64,000 bases of DNA from Calvatia gigantea (GCA_025093985.1 JACAAK010000009.1:1488001-1552000), one strand, 5' to 3'. Positions 1 to 11,001 are shown, counted from the first letter of the stretch. Translations and numbers: made by a program. The notes: a model not told the origin generated them from the letters alone.

Positions 1-557
1 GCCTTTTTCCATACCCAAACCCTTCCATCTGATCCAAACCGATTGATTTTGGACTCATCTGTCCAAATAACCCTCTTCCAGTCCTCCAGGGTCCAGTTAA
101 CATGTGCTTCTGCCCACTCCAACCTTTTCCTCCTATGGACAGCAGTAAGTTTAGGTCGTTTCCGCTTGACTACAGCCTTCATTCCAGCTCCTCTGAGTGC
201 CCTGCGCACTGTTTTGGTGGATACAGGCTGGGCAATAACATTTTGAAGTGATTTGGTGACTTGGGAGGCATTGTCAGCCTTGCGAGAGGTGATGAGGCGA
301 ACAGAATAGTGGATATCAGAGGGAGAAAGTTTAGATGGGCGGCCACCAACAGATTTGGAAAGTGTTGATCTATGTTTGGAGCGAATCCTAGAAATAGTAC
401 TGACTCCCAGACCAGTAATAGAAGCAATATGATGAGCAGATTTCCCTTGGTCCAGGTAAGAGAGGACTCTATTGGTCTGAGTAGAGGAAAGAGAGCGCAT
501 ATAGTTGTAAAGGTATAGTGGGGGAGTTAATTTGCACCTGAGAATAAGCACATCCAT
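1..557 (-). CDS. Tc1-family transposase, N-terminal ~185 residues (partial)
   Basis: The gene encodes the transposase that binds the inverted repeats and cuts and pastes the element. The ATG is at 557-555 and the frame is open to the window edge, with no stops. The first ~90 residues hold helix-turn-helix DNA-binding sequence: HHIASITGLGVSTISRIRSK, followed by a GRPSKLSPSD linker typical of Tc1 transposases. Further on come VNWTLEDWKRVIWTDESK, with the first catalytic Asp in WTDES, and then GSDGRVWVW. The rest of the catalytic domain lies outside the window but is present in the sister copy at 13402-14215. Unlike the gypsy DNA around it, the frame shows no CpG decay, so the insertion is recent. 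The family assignment is firm; activity is unknown. Confidence 0.85.
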   Translation of the reverse strand, partial: MDVLILRCKLTPPLYLYNYMRSLSSTQTNRVLSYLDQGKSAHHIASITGLGVSTISRIRSKHRSTLSKSVGGRPSKLSPSDIHYSVRLITSRKADNASQVTKSLQNVIAQPVSTKTVRRALRGAGMKAVVKRKRPKLTAVHRRKRLEWAEAHVNWTLEDWKRVIWTDESKINRFGSDGRVWVWKK

Positions 558-639
558 TTATACATCACCCTACATGGTCACATGATTTTATTTGTATTTA
601 TTTGATTGCAATAAACGAAGTCATGTGCTCAGAATTTGA

Positions 640-850
640 GAGGGACAAAACTGTTCCAATGTACTTAAAATATTAATTAATTAATAACTCCCCCAAAACA
701 AAGGATTACATAATCATACTTTGCATATGATTAGATAAGATACTGGACTATCTACAATTAAATTAGGAAGTGCACAGCCACAGTAGTCCTTGAGTTATGA
801 GCTGATCTTCTGAAAAGTTCAAAACATTGGAACGGTTTTGTCCCTTACTG
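640..850 (+). repeat. Tc1 element terminal inverted repeat (right)
   Basis: This is the reverse complement of 13164-13374. Both the inner end (641 onward) and the outer end (about 826-845) carry the 20-mer GGGACAAAACNGTTCCAATG in opposite orientation. This suggests two transposase-binding sites per terminus. TA follows at 851-852. Confidence 0.85.
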
Positions 851-2868
851 TATTTCAACAAACTAGACATCAACTGGGGATACAACAATGTCAGAATCAA
901 GGAGGAAGATGAATGGAAAGCAGCGTTCCTCACAAATAAAGGGCTCTTTGAGCCAACAATCATGTATTTCAGACTAAGCAACTCACCAGGAACCTTCTCT
1001 TGCATGATGACAAGCATCTTCCATGACTTACTACAAAACAGTGACATTGTAAACTACATGGACAATTTCACAATACCTGGCAACACAAAGGAACAATTAC
1101 AGGAATGGACCATATGATTTCTAGAATGAGCAAACCAGTATAACTTATGCTTCAAACATTCTAAATGCATATTCAATGCAGAAGAGATTCCAATGCTAGG
1201 GGTCAAAGTAGGACATGGAAAAATCAAAATGGAGGAAGAAAAAGTCAAATCAGTATGAGACTGGCCTAAACCCAAGAACACAAAAGGAGTGGAACAGTTC
1301 TTAGGCTTTGCTAACTACTATTGACACTTCATCAAGAACTTTAGCAAGATCACAGAACCACTGAACAAGCTCAAAGGGGCAACTACATGGAAATAGAATA
1401 CAGAACACCAAGCAGCATTCGACAAACTAAAAAGATGCATCACTAAAGAACGTACCTTGATACTACTACAAAGACAAGGACAATTCCAGGTGGAGGTAGA
1501 TGCATCAGACTATGCATTAGGAGGAGTGTTGTCACAGTTACAGGAAAACAAATGGCACCTAATTGCATTCACATCACGAACACTCTTACCAGCAGAACAC
1601 AATTATGAAATCTACAATAAGGAACTACTGGCTATCATGCACACCCTAAAAGAATGGAAACACTACCTGTTAGATGCTGAAGAAAAGTTCAAGATCTGAA
1701 TAGACCACAAAAACCTAAAATACTACAGGGAGCCACAGAAACTAAATGGATGACAGGCCTGGTGGTACCTACAATTACAGGACTACAACTTCATCCTATG
1801 ACACATGCCCAGAAAAACCAATATGAAGGCTGACCTATTATCCCATATACACCAAGCACCAGAAGTGACAGAAGAGAAGTTAGTCACCATAATCAAAGAA
1901 AGCTGGCTACAATCAGAAAGTACCGATGACATGATACTATTGCAGATGGAACTGTTCCTGGAGCCAATGTTCCTAGAAAAAATATGAGAGAAACCCTAAA
2001 GGAAAACACCAGTCATCACTGAACTATGAAAAGATGAATTAAACTTCACCAAAGAAAACAGAGTGGTATACAAAGGGAATAGCACATATGTGCCTCCAGA
2101 CCCAAAACTATAAGAAGAAATTCTCCAGCAATACCATAATGCCCCTGATACAGGACACCCAGGGCAATATAGGATGATAGAACTAATCACCTGTGATTAT
2201 TGGTGGCTAACCATATGAAGGGACATAAAAAGATATACCTGGGGCTGCCAGATGTGTCAAAGGAACAAACCAAGAACAATGCCACTCAAGTCGCCACTAC
2301 ACCTCCTTCCAGTGCTAAATGGCCCATGGGAAGAAATCAACATTGACATGATTAGACCCCTACCAATGTCAGAGGGAAAAGACATGATACTAGTCATTGT
2401 TGACTATTTCACAAAAATGATATAACTCATAGCAACAACAATAGATGTTATATCTAAAGATATCACACAGATCTATTGAGATGAGATATGGAAGTTACAT
2501 GGACTGCCAAGGAAAGTACTCAGTGACCATGGACCTCAGTTCACATCAGGATTCACAAAGGAGTTGTTCAAGGGGCTTGGTATAGAGTGCAACCTATCAA
2601 TGGCATATCATCCACAGACTGATGGGCAAACTGAACACATTAACAGAGAAGTGGAAACCTACATCTGCCTGTACTGTAACTATGACTAGAATGACTGGAC
2701 TGACTGGTTACCAATAGCAGAATTCCACTATAATGACAAACAACATGGAGGAACAGGAGAAATACCATTTTTCCTCAACTACAGAAGGCATCCATGGAAG
2801 GGGAAGAACAGTGAGATGATGAACAATCCCACAGCCACAGAATTCCTGAAACACCTACAGAATGCCTG
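851..2868 (+). pseudogene. Ty3/gypsy family-1 pol fragment (RT to integrase), decayed
   Basis: This is the 3' continuation of a pol gene split by the Tc1 insertion. Readable blocks are RT (827-1117, with YMDN where YMDD is expected), RNase H (1457-1699, VDASDYALGGVLSQ and IYNKELLAIMHTLKEWKHYL), and integrase (about 2130-2800, zinc-binding HHCC remnants, QTEHINREVETY). Many TGA and TAG stops interrupt it, mostly where relatives have CGA or TGG. It is nearly identical to 15795-17811. It ends at a family-2 LTR start after GCCTG (2864-2868), exactly as at 17807-17811. The block is therefore a duplicate of that locus or a redundant assembly piece. Confidence 0.85.
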
Positions 2869-2997
2869 TATTATGTGCATTACCTTACTTTGCCAACTGG
2901 GCCCAGCTTCATCTCCACTCAGGGAGAGGTCAATGGCTATAACACAGAATATTTGACCAACAGACTCAAGAGCTGGCAAACGTTTGGACCTTCCATT
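2869..2997 (-). repeat. Family-2 LTR fragment
   Basis: It begins like 17812 (TATTATGTGCATTACCTTAC) and stays alignable with small indels for about 130 bases. It then dissolves into homopolymer-rich sequence. It is the start of the same LTR insertion seen at 17812, cut off by poor sequence. Confidence 0.7.
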
Positions 2998-3919
2998 AAG
3001 GAAAAGAAAAGGGGAAAAAACCTTTGGGGGGCCCTCCAGGGGTTTCCCAATCCGAAAAGAACGCATTTCCCGTCGAAAAAACCCGGACCCCCCAGGATTA
3101 AAAGAAAAGAGAAATGAAGAAATCTTAAAAAAAACGGGGGGGGTTCTTCCTGTCCATGGGGGTTGCAAAAAATTGTGGCAGGGAGAATTTTTAAAGTGAA
3201 AGACCTCAGTACCTAAAAAAAACCGGGGTTAAAAAAAGGGGGAGAAAACACAAAAAAAATTGAAAAACCGCCCGAAAAAAACTAAAAAAAAAAGTGCCCC
3301 CAACCCAAAACCCCCGTTTGACTCCCGTAACCCCCCTACCCGTTTACCCCCCCCCCCCGGACCCCCGCGGGGCTTTTCCCCGGTTAACCGCCAAAAACCC
3401 CCCCCAGCCAAAAGGGGCCCCCCCACTCAAAGGGTTAAAAACCCAAACCCATGAAATCGAAAAATTTTTGCCCCAAAAAAAAAACAGGGGGCACAATTCC
3501 CCCAGCGATCCCTTTTCAATTTTACCTTAAAACATCCCTCACAAACCCAAAAACCCCCACCCCAGCCTAACCAACCACCCTACCCCAAAACAAACCCCCA
3601 AACCCCCCCCCCAATTTACCGGGGGGGTCCAACCCCCAACTCGCAACTTTTCCCACTTCCAAATCCATGAATTGCGGGAGAGAAATTTTAAGAGGCCCCA
3701 CTCAAAAGTAAAGAATTTTTTCCCCCCGAAAAGGGCTTTAAAAAACAGGGATCGGGGGAAACGGAAAAAAAATTTTAAAAAAAAGGGGGCTTATTTAACC
3801 CAAACCCCAAAAATCAAATTTTTGCCCAAATTATTTTTAAGGAAAAAACCCCCGGTTTTTTGGGGAAAAAACGGAACCCCCAAAAAAAAATTTTTTAAGG
3901 GAAAAAGAAAAAAAAAAAA
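2998..3919. other. Low-quality, homopolymer-rich sequence
   Basis: The stretch consists of long runs of A, C, G and T (for example around 3345-3420 and 3590-3630) with almost no dinucleotide structure. It resembles none of the elements in the window. Short Lys-, Pro- and Gly-rich ORFs here exist on both strands only because homopolymers lack stops. The pattern is that of bad base calls at the tail of a sequencing read. I see no gene. Confidence 0.75.
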
Positions 3920-4505
3920 ATAAATCTACAATAAGGACTATGGAATCATGCACACCCTAAAAGAATGGACACTACTGTTAGATGGGAAGAACGGTCAGAT
4001 TGAATGGACCACAAAAACCTATAAATACTAGTCCGGGAGCCACATGAATGACTATGGATGACAGCCTGTGGTACCTGCAATTACAGGACTAGACTTCATA
4101 CTATGCACATGTACCGAGAAAAATAAAATGAAGCTGACCTACTTATCCTGCATATCACCAAGACCAGAAGTGGACAGAAAGATAAGTTAGTCACCATAAT
4201 CAGAAGAAAGCTGGCTACAATCAAGAGTACGATGCATGATACTTTGAGATGAATTGTTCATCGGAGCAATTTCCTAGAAAAAATATGAGAGAAACCCTAA
4301 TAGAGAAAGTCATACTGAACTATGAAAAGATGAATTAACATCTTCACCAGAAAAGTAGTGTATACAAAGGGACAGTAGCACTATGTCCTCCGACCCAAAG
4401 ACTATCAAAAAGAAATTCTCCAGATTACCATATGCCCCTGATCAGGACACCCAGGGCAATATAGGATGATAGAACTAATCACCGCTGATTATTGGTGGCC
4501 AACAT
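3920..4505 (+). pseudogene. Error-rich copy of family-1 pol (RNase H to IN zinc region)
   Basis: The sequence follows 1610-2270 base for base except for an indel or substitution every ~10-20 bases, for example AAAGAATGGACACTACTGTT against the cleaner version at 1651. No frame survives. The density of single-base indels is much higher than in any other copy and falls off toward 4500, as expected when read quality improves. I take it as poor sequence and not as ancient decay. Confidence 0.65.
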
Positions 4506-5726
4506 ATGAAGGGACATAAAAAGATATACTGGGGCATGCCAATGCCTGCCAAAGAACAAACCAAGGACAATGCCTCAAGTCGACCACTACACCTCCTTCC
4601 AGTCGCTAATGGCCCATGGGAAGAAATCAACATTGACATGATTAGACCACTACTCAAGTCAGAAGAAAAGGATGCAATACTGGTCATCATAGATTGTTTT
4701 ACAAAAATGATACAACTCACAGCGACTACCATGGACATTTCATCCAAAGATATTATGAGGATATATCGAGACAAAATATGGAAGCTACACAGGCTACTGA
4801 GGAAAGTACTCAGCAACCAAGGACCTCAGTTTGCATCAGAATTTACCAAAGAACTATTTAAAGGACTCAGCATAGAATGGAACCTATCAACAGCATATCA
4901 CCCACAAACTGACAGACAAACAGAACACATCAACAGAGAAGTAGAAACATACATCTGCTTATACTGCAATTACAACCAAGACGACTGGGCAGAATGGCTC
5001 CCCATTGCAGAATTCCAGTATAACAATAAACAACATGGAGGAACACAGGCGATGCTGTTCTTCCTAAACTATGGAAGGAACCCATGGAAAGGAAAAAATG
5101 AATTAACAACAAACAATCTGGTGGCCACAGATTTCCTAAAAGGACTTCAGGCCACCCAAAATGATGCCTCATCAGCTCTATGTATGTACCAAGAAAAGAT
5201 GAAACAGCAATATGACCAAAACAAGACCCATGCCAAAACATACCAAATAGGTGATGTGGTATGGCTGGAAAACACAAATATCCATACCAATCAGACATCA
5301 AAGAAGCTAGGCCAAAAACAGTATGGGCCTTTCCTCATTAAGGAAAAGATAGGAGAAGTAGCATACCGGCTAATGCTACTAGATGGATGGGCCATCCATG
5401 ATGTGTTCAATGAACAACTCCTGACACTCGCACACCATGCTGAGTTCCCAAGTCAAGAAAAGACACCAGCATCCACCCCAGTGATCATCAACAATGAAGA
5501 AGAGTATGAAGTAGAAGAAATCTGTGGACAAAGAAAACGGGGAAGGGGATATCAATTCCTAGTCCACTGGAAAGGGTATAGCAATGAAGAAGATACGTGG
5601 ACAGTGGAGTCCAATTTGGAGAATGTGAAAGATGCCATACGAGATTACCTAAAGAGGCATCTGGAGGATACCCATAAAAGAGGGGGCAGAAAACACAAAA
5701 AAGCATTGAATAAACAGCCCAGATAA
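4506..5726 (+). CDS. Family-1 pol 3' part: integrase core, GPY module and chromodomain
   Basis: An open stretch of ~406 codons is the C-terminal part of gypsy pol. It inserts element cDNA into the genome. The order is the integrase catalytic core (INIDMIRPL with the first Asp; SNQGPQFASEF, where the second catalytic Asp of the usual SDRGPQF is Asn; QTEHINREVETY with the Glu), the GPY module (LGQKQYGPFLIKEKIGE), and a chromodomain (EEYEVEEICGQRKRGRGYQF, then HWKGYSNEEDTW). The chromodomain would direct integration to methylated-histone chromatin. The stop at 5724 comes three codons before the family's usual TAA (5733). The 5' part of pol is lost in poor sequence. The missing Asp argues against an active enzyme. 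It is nearly identical to 8520-9590. Confidence 0.8.
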   Translation: MKGHKKIYWGMPMPAKEQTKDNASSRPLHLLPVANGPWEEINIDMIRPLLKSEEKDAILVIIDCFTKMIQLTATTMDISSKDIMRIYRDKIWKLHRLLRKVLSNQGPQFASEFTKELFKGLSIEWNLSTAYHPQTDRQTEHINREVETYICLYCNYNQDDWAEWLPIAEFQYNNKQHGGTQAMLFFLNYGRNPWKGKNELTTNNLVATDFLKGLQATQNDASSALCMYQEKMKQQYDQNKTHAKTYQIGDVVWLENTNIHTNQTSKKLGQKQYGPFLIKEKIGEVAYRLMLLDGWAIHDVFNEQLLTLAHHAEFPSQEKTPASTPVIINNEEEYEVEEICGQRKRGRGYQFLVHWKGYSNEEDTWTVESNLENVKDAIRDYLKRHLEDTHKRGGRKHKKALNKQPR

Positions 5727-5741
5727 AGAAACTAAACAAAC

Positions 5742-6718
5742 ATGCCTGCCTCCCAACCCAACCACATCGCTATTGACTCCCTTGTACACCCCATCCCTAC
5801 CAGAATCTTATCCCTGCCATTCCCAGAACCAGGCAGCAGCAGGGTACTAGCTCCCCAAGAGACTCATTTCAACCTTGCCAAAACACCATCCCCAGCACAA
5901 GGTCTCCTCAAAGCCCTACTCAAGGACATTGACAAGGCAACCAACAGTGAAATCGAAAACATCACTGCCCAAAACAAATGGCTAGTGGTGAACTGACACA
6001 TTACCCTCGCCACTGTCTGCATCACCTTTGCTGATATGTATGCCGGATTCACTAATGCATCCTCCTCCACTAACCAATACATTCCCGCCATCTTCTGAGC
6101 ACTAGACCAATCCACCCTCACCCCTAATGAACAAGATTGTGTCCAAGGACTCTAAAGCTGAATTGACCTGGGCCTTGAGGTCTTTAACCATCTCAACATT
6201 GCTAACATATTCCTCGAGCTCGCTGACATAGCCATGAAGTTGCTTGGGAGAGACAAGTTGAATGAGGACCCTGACATCAACACCCTAGTCGACAGAATTC
6301 ATGTCACCCTCTCTGAATTGCATGACACAGTCAACCCCATGCCGATACCCCCATGGACGAAGAAACCACTGTCTCTATGAAAGAGGAAGTCAATGCCCTC
6401 TATTGCTTCATAAAAACCATCACACCACCACAGCTCATATCAGTTTTTCTCCCGCCCACAAGCTTCCACACTGTACTACCAGGACAAGAAAAGGACTGAC
6501 ACTATTGGAACTCAATAGTCAAGAACTACTGGGACAGCTCCACCACCACCGATTTCCCATACAACAGTGTCCCAGTCCCTATCTGACAAGACAGACAAAG
6601 CCACTCACCCGTCTTCTTAGCATGATCCAATGATGGAAAATTCCTCATCGCCGCCACCAAGAAAGCACTTGCAGCTGCCATAGTAAATGGAGACTTTGAT
6701 GAGCTTCCTGAGGCATGA
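5742..6718 (+). pseudogene. Family-1 ORF3 (unknown function), decayed
   Basis: This is the third gene of the element, just after pol. ATG 5742 follows TAA ACA AAC, the family's usual spacing. Residues 1-84 are open (HIAIDSLVHPIPTRILSLPF, then APQETHFNLAKTPSPAQGLL). The later part is broken by TGA and TAA, and at least one indel puts the end out of frame. The final residues FDELPEA and stop are still readable at about 6698-6718. I do not recognise a domain. The call rests on alignment with the better copy at 49996-50982. Confidence 0.75.
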
Positions 6719-6736
6719 AGCCTAATCAGGGGGTAT

Positions 6737-6803
6737 TGTTGTGAACTTTCACCTATTCATGTCCACCCCATGTTCACCTTCATTCTGATATGTCTGATAT
6801 CCA
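6737..6803 (+). repeat. Family-1 LTR start, truncated
   Basis: The start TGTTGTGAACTTTCACC follows a G-rich polypurine tract (6728-6733) and matches 10604-10670. At 6803 the LTR stops abruptly and RT/RNase H sequence of another copy begins. The breakpoint has no target duplication, so it is a deletion or an assembly join. Confidence 0.75.
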
Positions 6804-9590
6804 TTGGAGTAGAAAGATTCCTGGGCTTCGCCAACTATTACCTGATGCTTCATCAAGGACTTCAGCAAAATTGTAGGGCCACTAAACAAACTCAAAGGAG
6901 CAACAGCATGGGAATGGACTGAAGAACATTAGACTGTCTTCAACCGACTCAAGAAATGTATCACTGAGGAACCCATCCTGATATTGCCACAGAGACAAGG
7001 TCAATTCAGGGTGGAAGTTGACATGTCAGATTATGCACTAGGAGGTGTGCTGTCACAACAGCAAGAAGACAAATGGCACCCCATTGCCTTCACCTCACAA
7101 ACATTATCACCAGCTGAATGAAACTATGAAATATATGACAAAGAGCTACTAGTGATCATTCATGCCTTGAAAGAGTGGAGACATTACCTCCTTGATGCTG
7201 AAGAAAAGTTTGAAATCTGGACTGATCACGAAAACCTAAAATACTATAGGGAACCACAGAAACTGAATGGACGACTGTTAAGCATAGGTCATGCAGGTGA
7301 GACGACTGGAGTCTAGATGCCTGGGGATGATGTGTGGATGCAGATGAAGATGGATGAAGTGGCAAACTCGGGAGGACCATGGCTTCAATGTATGTATTGC
7401 ACCCTCCTGCCAATGAGTGGTCCTAACTTCAGAATAAGGGACGAGGACAGAGTCAGAGATGGAGACAGAGACAGAGACAGAGGTAGAATAGAAGTAGCAT
7501 GTCGCTAAGTAGATTTCAGACTGAGGATTACAGGTGAAGTAGCTACGGTTTATATATGCGAGGAAGTGTAGTTCTACAAAAGGAAACTACTATGACTTCA
7601 GGTGCGGGCCAGGTATGGCTGCTAGATAAAAACACCAGGAATGCAACTAACTAAAAGGAATAAGGTGAAACAGGAATGATATGAATGGTAAAAGGGATTG
7701 CAAGGGAAATGGGAGTAGGTATGATAACTGGAGAAATGTACAAGGAGGATAATTGGAAATTAATGTCAGACATAATAGTAAGAATGGAGAGTGGGGGAGA
7801 TGGGGGAGAGCAGGTGAGAGTGAATGGTAAATAAAATATAAAGTATAGTCCGGGTAAGAGCAGGTGAAGTGGGTGAGCATGTGTGTAGGTTGTGACAATG
7901 ACAAGCACAATGGTACCTGCAACTACAGGACTATGACTTCATACTATGACATGTACCTGGAAAAACTGAACACGAAAGCCGACCTACTATCCTGAATCCA
8001 CCAAAAACCAGAAGGGCAGAAAGATAAACTAGTCACCATGATCTGGGAAAGCTGGCTACAAACCAACAGCATGGATAGCATGATACTCCTATGAGCAGAA
8101 TTGTTCATCCAGCTAGACTTCCTAAGAAAATTCAAAGCCAAACCCAATGAGAGACAATGGTCCTGACTGAACTGAAAAGACAGGACTCCCAACTCGTTGA
8201 ACATGATAAAGTAGTCTACAGACAAAACAGTGCATACTGTATGTCCCACCTGACCCAAAGCTACTGAGAAGAAATCCTAACACAGTATTATGATATCCCA
8301 GATGCAGGACACCTGGGCCAACACAGGATGATGGAACTAATCAGCCACGATTACTGGTGGCCAACAATGCGAAAGGACATAAAAAGATATATTTGAGGAT
8401 GCCAAGCCTGCCAGAGAAACAAGACAAGGACAACACTGCTCAAATCACCACTACATCCCCTCCCAGTCCTGAATGGACCTTGGGAAGAAATTAGCATTGA
8501 TATGATTGGGCCACTACTGGAGTCAGAAGAAAAGGATGCAATACTGGTCATCATAGATTGTTTTACAAAAATGATACAACTCACAGCGACTACCATGGAC
8601 ATTTCATCCAAAGATATTATGAGGATATATTGAGACAAAATATGGAAGCTACACAGGCTACTGAGGAAAGTACTCAGCAACCAAGGACCTCAGTTTGCAT
8701 CAGAATTTACCAAAGAACTATTTAAAGGACTCAGCATAGAATGGAACCTATCAACAGCATATCACCTACAAACTGACAGACAAACAGAACGCATCAACAG
8801 AGAAGTAGAAACATACATCTGCTTATACTGCAATTACAACCAAGACGACTGGGCAGAATGGCTCCCCATTGCAGAATTCCAGTATAACAATAAACAACAT
8901 GGAGGAACACAGGTGATGCTGTTCTTCCTAAACTATGGAAGGAACCCATGGAAAGGAAAAAATGAATTAACAACAAACAATCTGGTGGCCACAGATTTCC
9001 TAAAAGGACTTCAGGCCACCCAAAATGATGCCTCATCAGCTCTATGCATGTACCAAGAAAAGATGAAACAGCAATATGACCAAAACAAGACCCATGCCAA
9101 AACATACCAAATAGGTGATGTGGTATGGCTGGAAAACACAAATATCCATACCAATCAGACATCAAAGAAGCTAGGCCAAAAACAGTATGGGCCTTTCCTC
9201 ATTAAGGAAAAGATAGGAGAAGTAGCATACTAGCTAATGCTACTAGATGGATGGGCCATCCATGATGTATTCAATGAACAACTCCTGACACTCGCACACC
9301 ATGCTGAGTTCCCAAGTCAAGAAAAGACACCAGCACCCACCCCAGTGATCATCAACAATGAAGAAGAGTATGAAGTAGAAGAAATCTGTGGACAAAGAAA
9401 ACAGGGAAGGGGATATCAATTCCTAGTCCACTGGAAAGGGTATAGCAATGAAGAAGATACGTGGACAGTGGAGTCCAATTTGGAGAATGTGAAAGATGCC
9501 ATACGAGATTACCTAAAGAGGCATCTGGAGGATACCCATAAAAGAGGGGGCAGAAAACACAAAAAAGCATTGAATAAACAGCCCAGATAA
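6804..9590 (+). pseudogene. Family-1 pol 3' half, interrupted by a solo LTR
   Basis: Coding homology runs from the RT thumb (6804, VERFLGFANYY-like) through RNase H (7015-7275, VDMSDYALGGVLSQQQEDKW). A 622-bp solo LTR interrupts it at 7276-7897. It then resumes (7903) into the IN zinc region and core (8450-8800), GPY (9170-9230) and chromodomain (9351-9500). Stops include TGA at 8633 and TAG at 9234. The latter splits the last two open blocks (8913-9233 and 9237-9590). From about 8520 it matches 4656-5726 with only scattered substitutions. Confidence 0.8.
7276..7897. repeat. Solo LTR of another Ty3/gypsy-like family
   Basis: A 622-bp insert starts TGTTAAGCATAGG and ends GGTTGTGACA. It is flanked by ACGAC (7271-7275) and ATGAC (7898-7902), a 5-bp target duplication differing by one CpG transition. 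Removing it restores continuous RNase H coding sequence. Length, TG...CA ends and a TATATA motif near 7549 fit an LTR left by LTR-LTR recombination. A purine-rich repeat (GAGACAGAGACAGAGAC) lies near 7464. The length resembles the family-2 LTR (621 bp), but the sequence is clearly different. Strand cannot be fixed; the minus strand is likelier. Confidence 0.75.
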
Positions 9591-9605
9591 AGAAACTAAA
9601 CAAAC

Positions 9606-10585
9606 ATGCCTGCCTTCCAACCCAACCACATCGCTATTGACTCCCTTGTACACCCCATCCCTACCAGAATCTTATCCCTGCCATTCCCAGAACCAGGCAG
9701 CAGCAGGGTACCTAGCTCCCCAAGAGACTCATTTCAACCTTGCCAAAACACCATCCCCAGCACAAGGCCTCCTCAAAGCCCTACTCAAGGACATTGACAA
9801 GGCAACCAACAGTGAAATCGAAAACATCACTGCCCAAAACAAATGGCTAGTGGTGAACTGACACATTACCCTCGCCACTGTCTGCATCACCTTTGCTGAT
9901 ATGTATGCCGGATTCACTAATGCATCCTCCTCCTACTAACCAATACATTCCCGCCATCTTCTGAGCACTAGACCAATCCACCCTCACCCCTAATGAACAA
10001 GATTGTGTCCAAGGACTCTAAAGCTGAATTGACCTGGGCCTTGAGGTCTTTAACCATCTCAACATTGCTAACATATTCCTCGAGCTCGCTGACATAGCCA
10101 TGAAGTTGCTTGGGAGAGACAAGTTGAATGAGGACCCTGACATCAACACCCTAGTCGACAGAATTCATGTCACCCTCTCTGAATTGCATGACACAGTCAA
10201 CCCCATGCCGATACCCCCATGGACGAAGAAACCACTGTCTCTATGAAAGAGGAAGTCAATGCCCTCTATTGCTTCATAAAAACCATCACACCACCACAGC
10301 TCATATCAGTTTTTCTCCCGCCCACAAGCTTCCACACTGTACTACCAGGACAAGAAAAGGACTGACACTATTGGAACTCAATAGTCAAGAACTACTGGGA
10401 CAGCTCCACCACCACCGATTTCCCTATACAACAGTGTCCCAGTCCCTATCTGACAAGACAGACAAAGCCACTCACCCGTCTTCTTAGCATGATCCAATGA
10501 TGGAAAATTCCTCATCGCCGCCACCAAGAAAGCACTTGCAGCTGCCATAGTAAATGGAGACTTTGATGAGCTTCCTGAGGCATGA
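9606..10585 (+). pseudogene. Family-1 ORF3 (unknown function), decayed
   Basis: ATG 9606 sits six bases after the family stop (TAA 9597-9599). It is nearly the same as the copy at 5742 but has its own one-base indels (for example near 9711 and 9933). It ends with FDELPEA then TGA at 10583. A central stop is present in SAC TGA CAC (about 9858), where intact relatives encode N-CHITLATACI. The product is unrecognised. Confidence 0.75.
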
Positions 10586-10603
10586 AGCCTAATCAGGGGG
10601 TAT

Positions 10604-10909
10604 TGTTGTGAACTTTCACCTATTCATGTCCACCCCATGTTCACCTTCATTCTGATATGTCTGATATCCATTTCATCTATTCCAGTACCAGCGATCTCCA
10701 AGTATTGACTCATAAGACTACTATGCCATTATCATCAGATGTTTCATGTAGTTACCTCCATCCGTTCAACTGAATGTCTATTGTATTTAAACATACATAC
10801 ATACTCCTGTATTCAGTATGCTTAACCACCTAGTTCTCCTCTCCCTTACTTGTCCTCAAGTCTTAGTCTAAGTTGCAATCTGAGGTTTACTCAGACTAAG
10901 GTTGTAACA
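10604..10909 (+). repeat. Family-1 LTR (3' LTR of the 6804-10909 fragment)
   Basis: The 306-bp LTR runs from TGTTGTGAAC to GGTTGTAACA and is preceded by the polypurine tract AGGGGGTAT. A TATA-like TATTTAAACA lies about 10784-10793, with ATGCTTAACCA 34 bases after it. A second, partial LTR follows directly at 10910. Confidence 0.85.
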
Positions 10910-10999
10910 CTTAACCATCTATAGTTTCTCTTCCCTTACTCACCCTCAAGTCTTAGCCCAAGTTGCAACCTGAGGTTCAGCCAGACTAAGGTTGTAACA
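10910..10999 (+). repeat. U3-less 5' LTR (R-U5 only) of the 10910-28920 element
   Basis: Ninety bases match the last 88-90 bases of the 28611-28920 LTR (CTTAACCAT...GGTTGTAACA) and are followed by the PBS. The U3 is absent. The copy begins within the 11-mer that I infer to be the 5' end of the element's RNA, and is fused to the end of the preceding complete LTR. Confidence 0.8.
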
Positions 11000-11001
11000 T
11001 T

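Larger units (their letters stand above)
1..850 (-). mobile_element. Tc1/mariner transposon, right part (truncated by window start)
   Basis: The 211-bp terminal inverted repeat lies at 640-850 and ends in CTTACTG. It is followed by TA (851-852), the target dinucleotide, inside a gypsy reverse-transcriptase gene. The transposase reads leftward from 557 and runs off the window start. From base 1 to about 293, and again from about 332, the sequence matches 13921-15792. The 32-base stretch between those points is intact here, whereas the other copy has a 1-kb gag segment in its place. This copy therefore shows the undisturbed transposon structure. Confidence 0.85.

Noticed and set aside
3229..3923. 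Pro-, Gly- and Lys-rich ORFs on both strands
   Set aside because: They arise from homopolymer runs in low-quality sequence.
7460..7490. GAGACAGAGACAGAG repeat as a microsatellite or CRISPR-like array
   Set aside because: It is a short purine-rich repeat inside the solo LTR, with no spacer structure.
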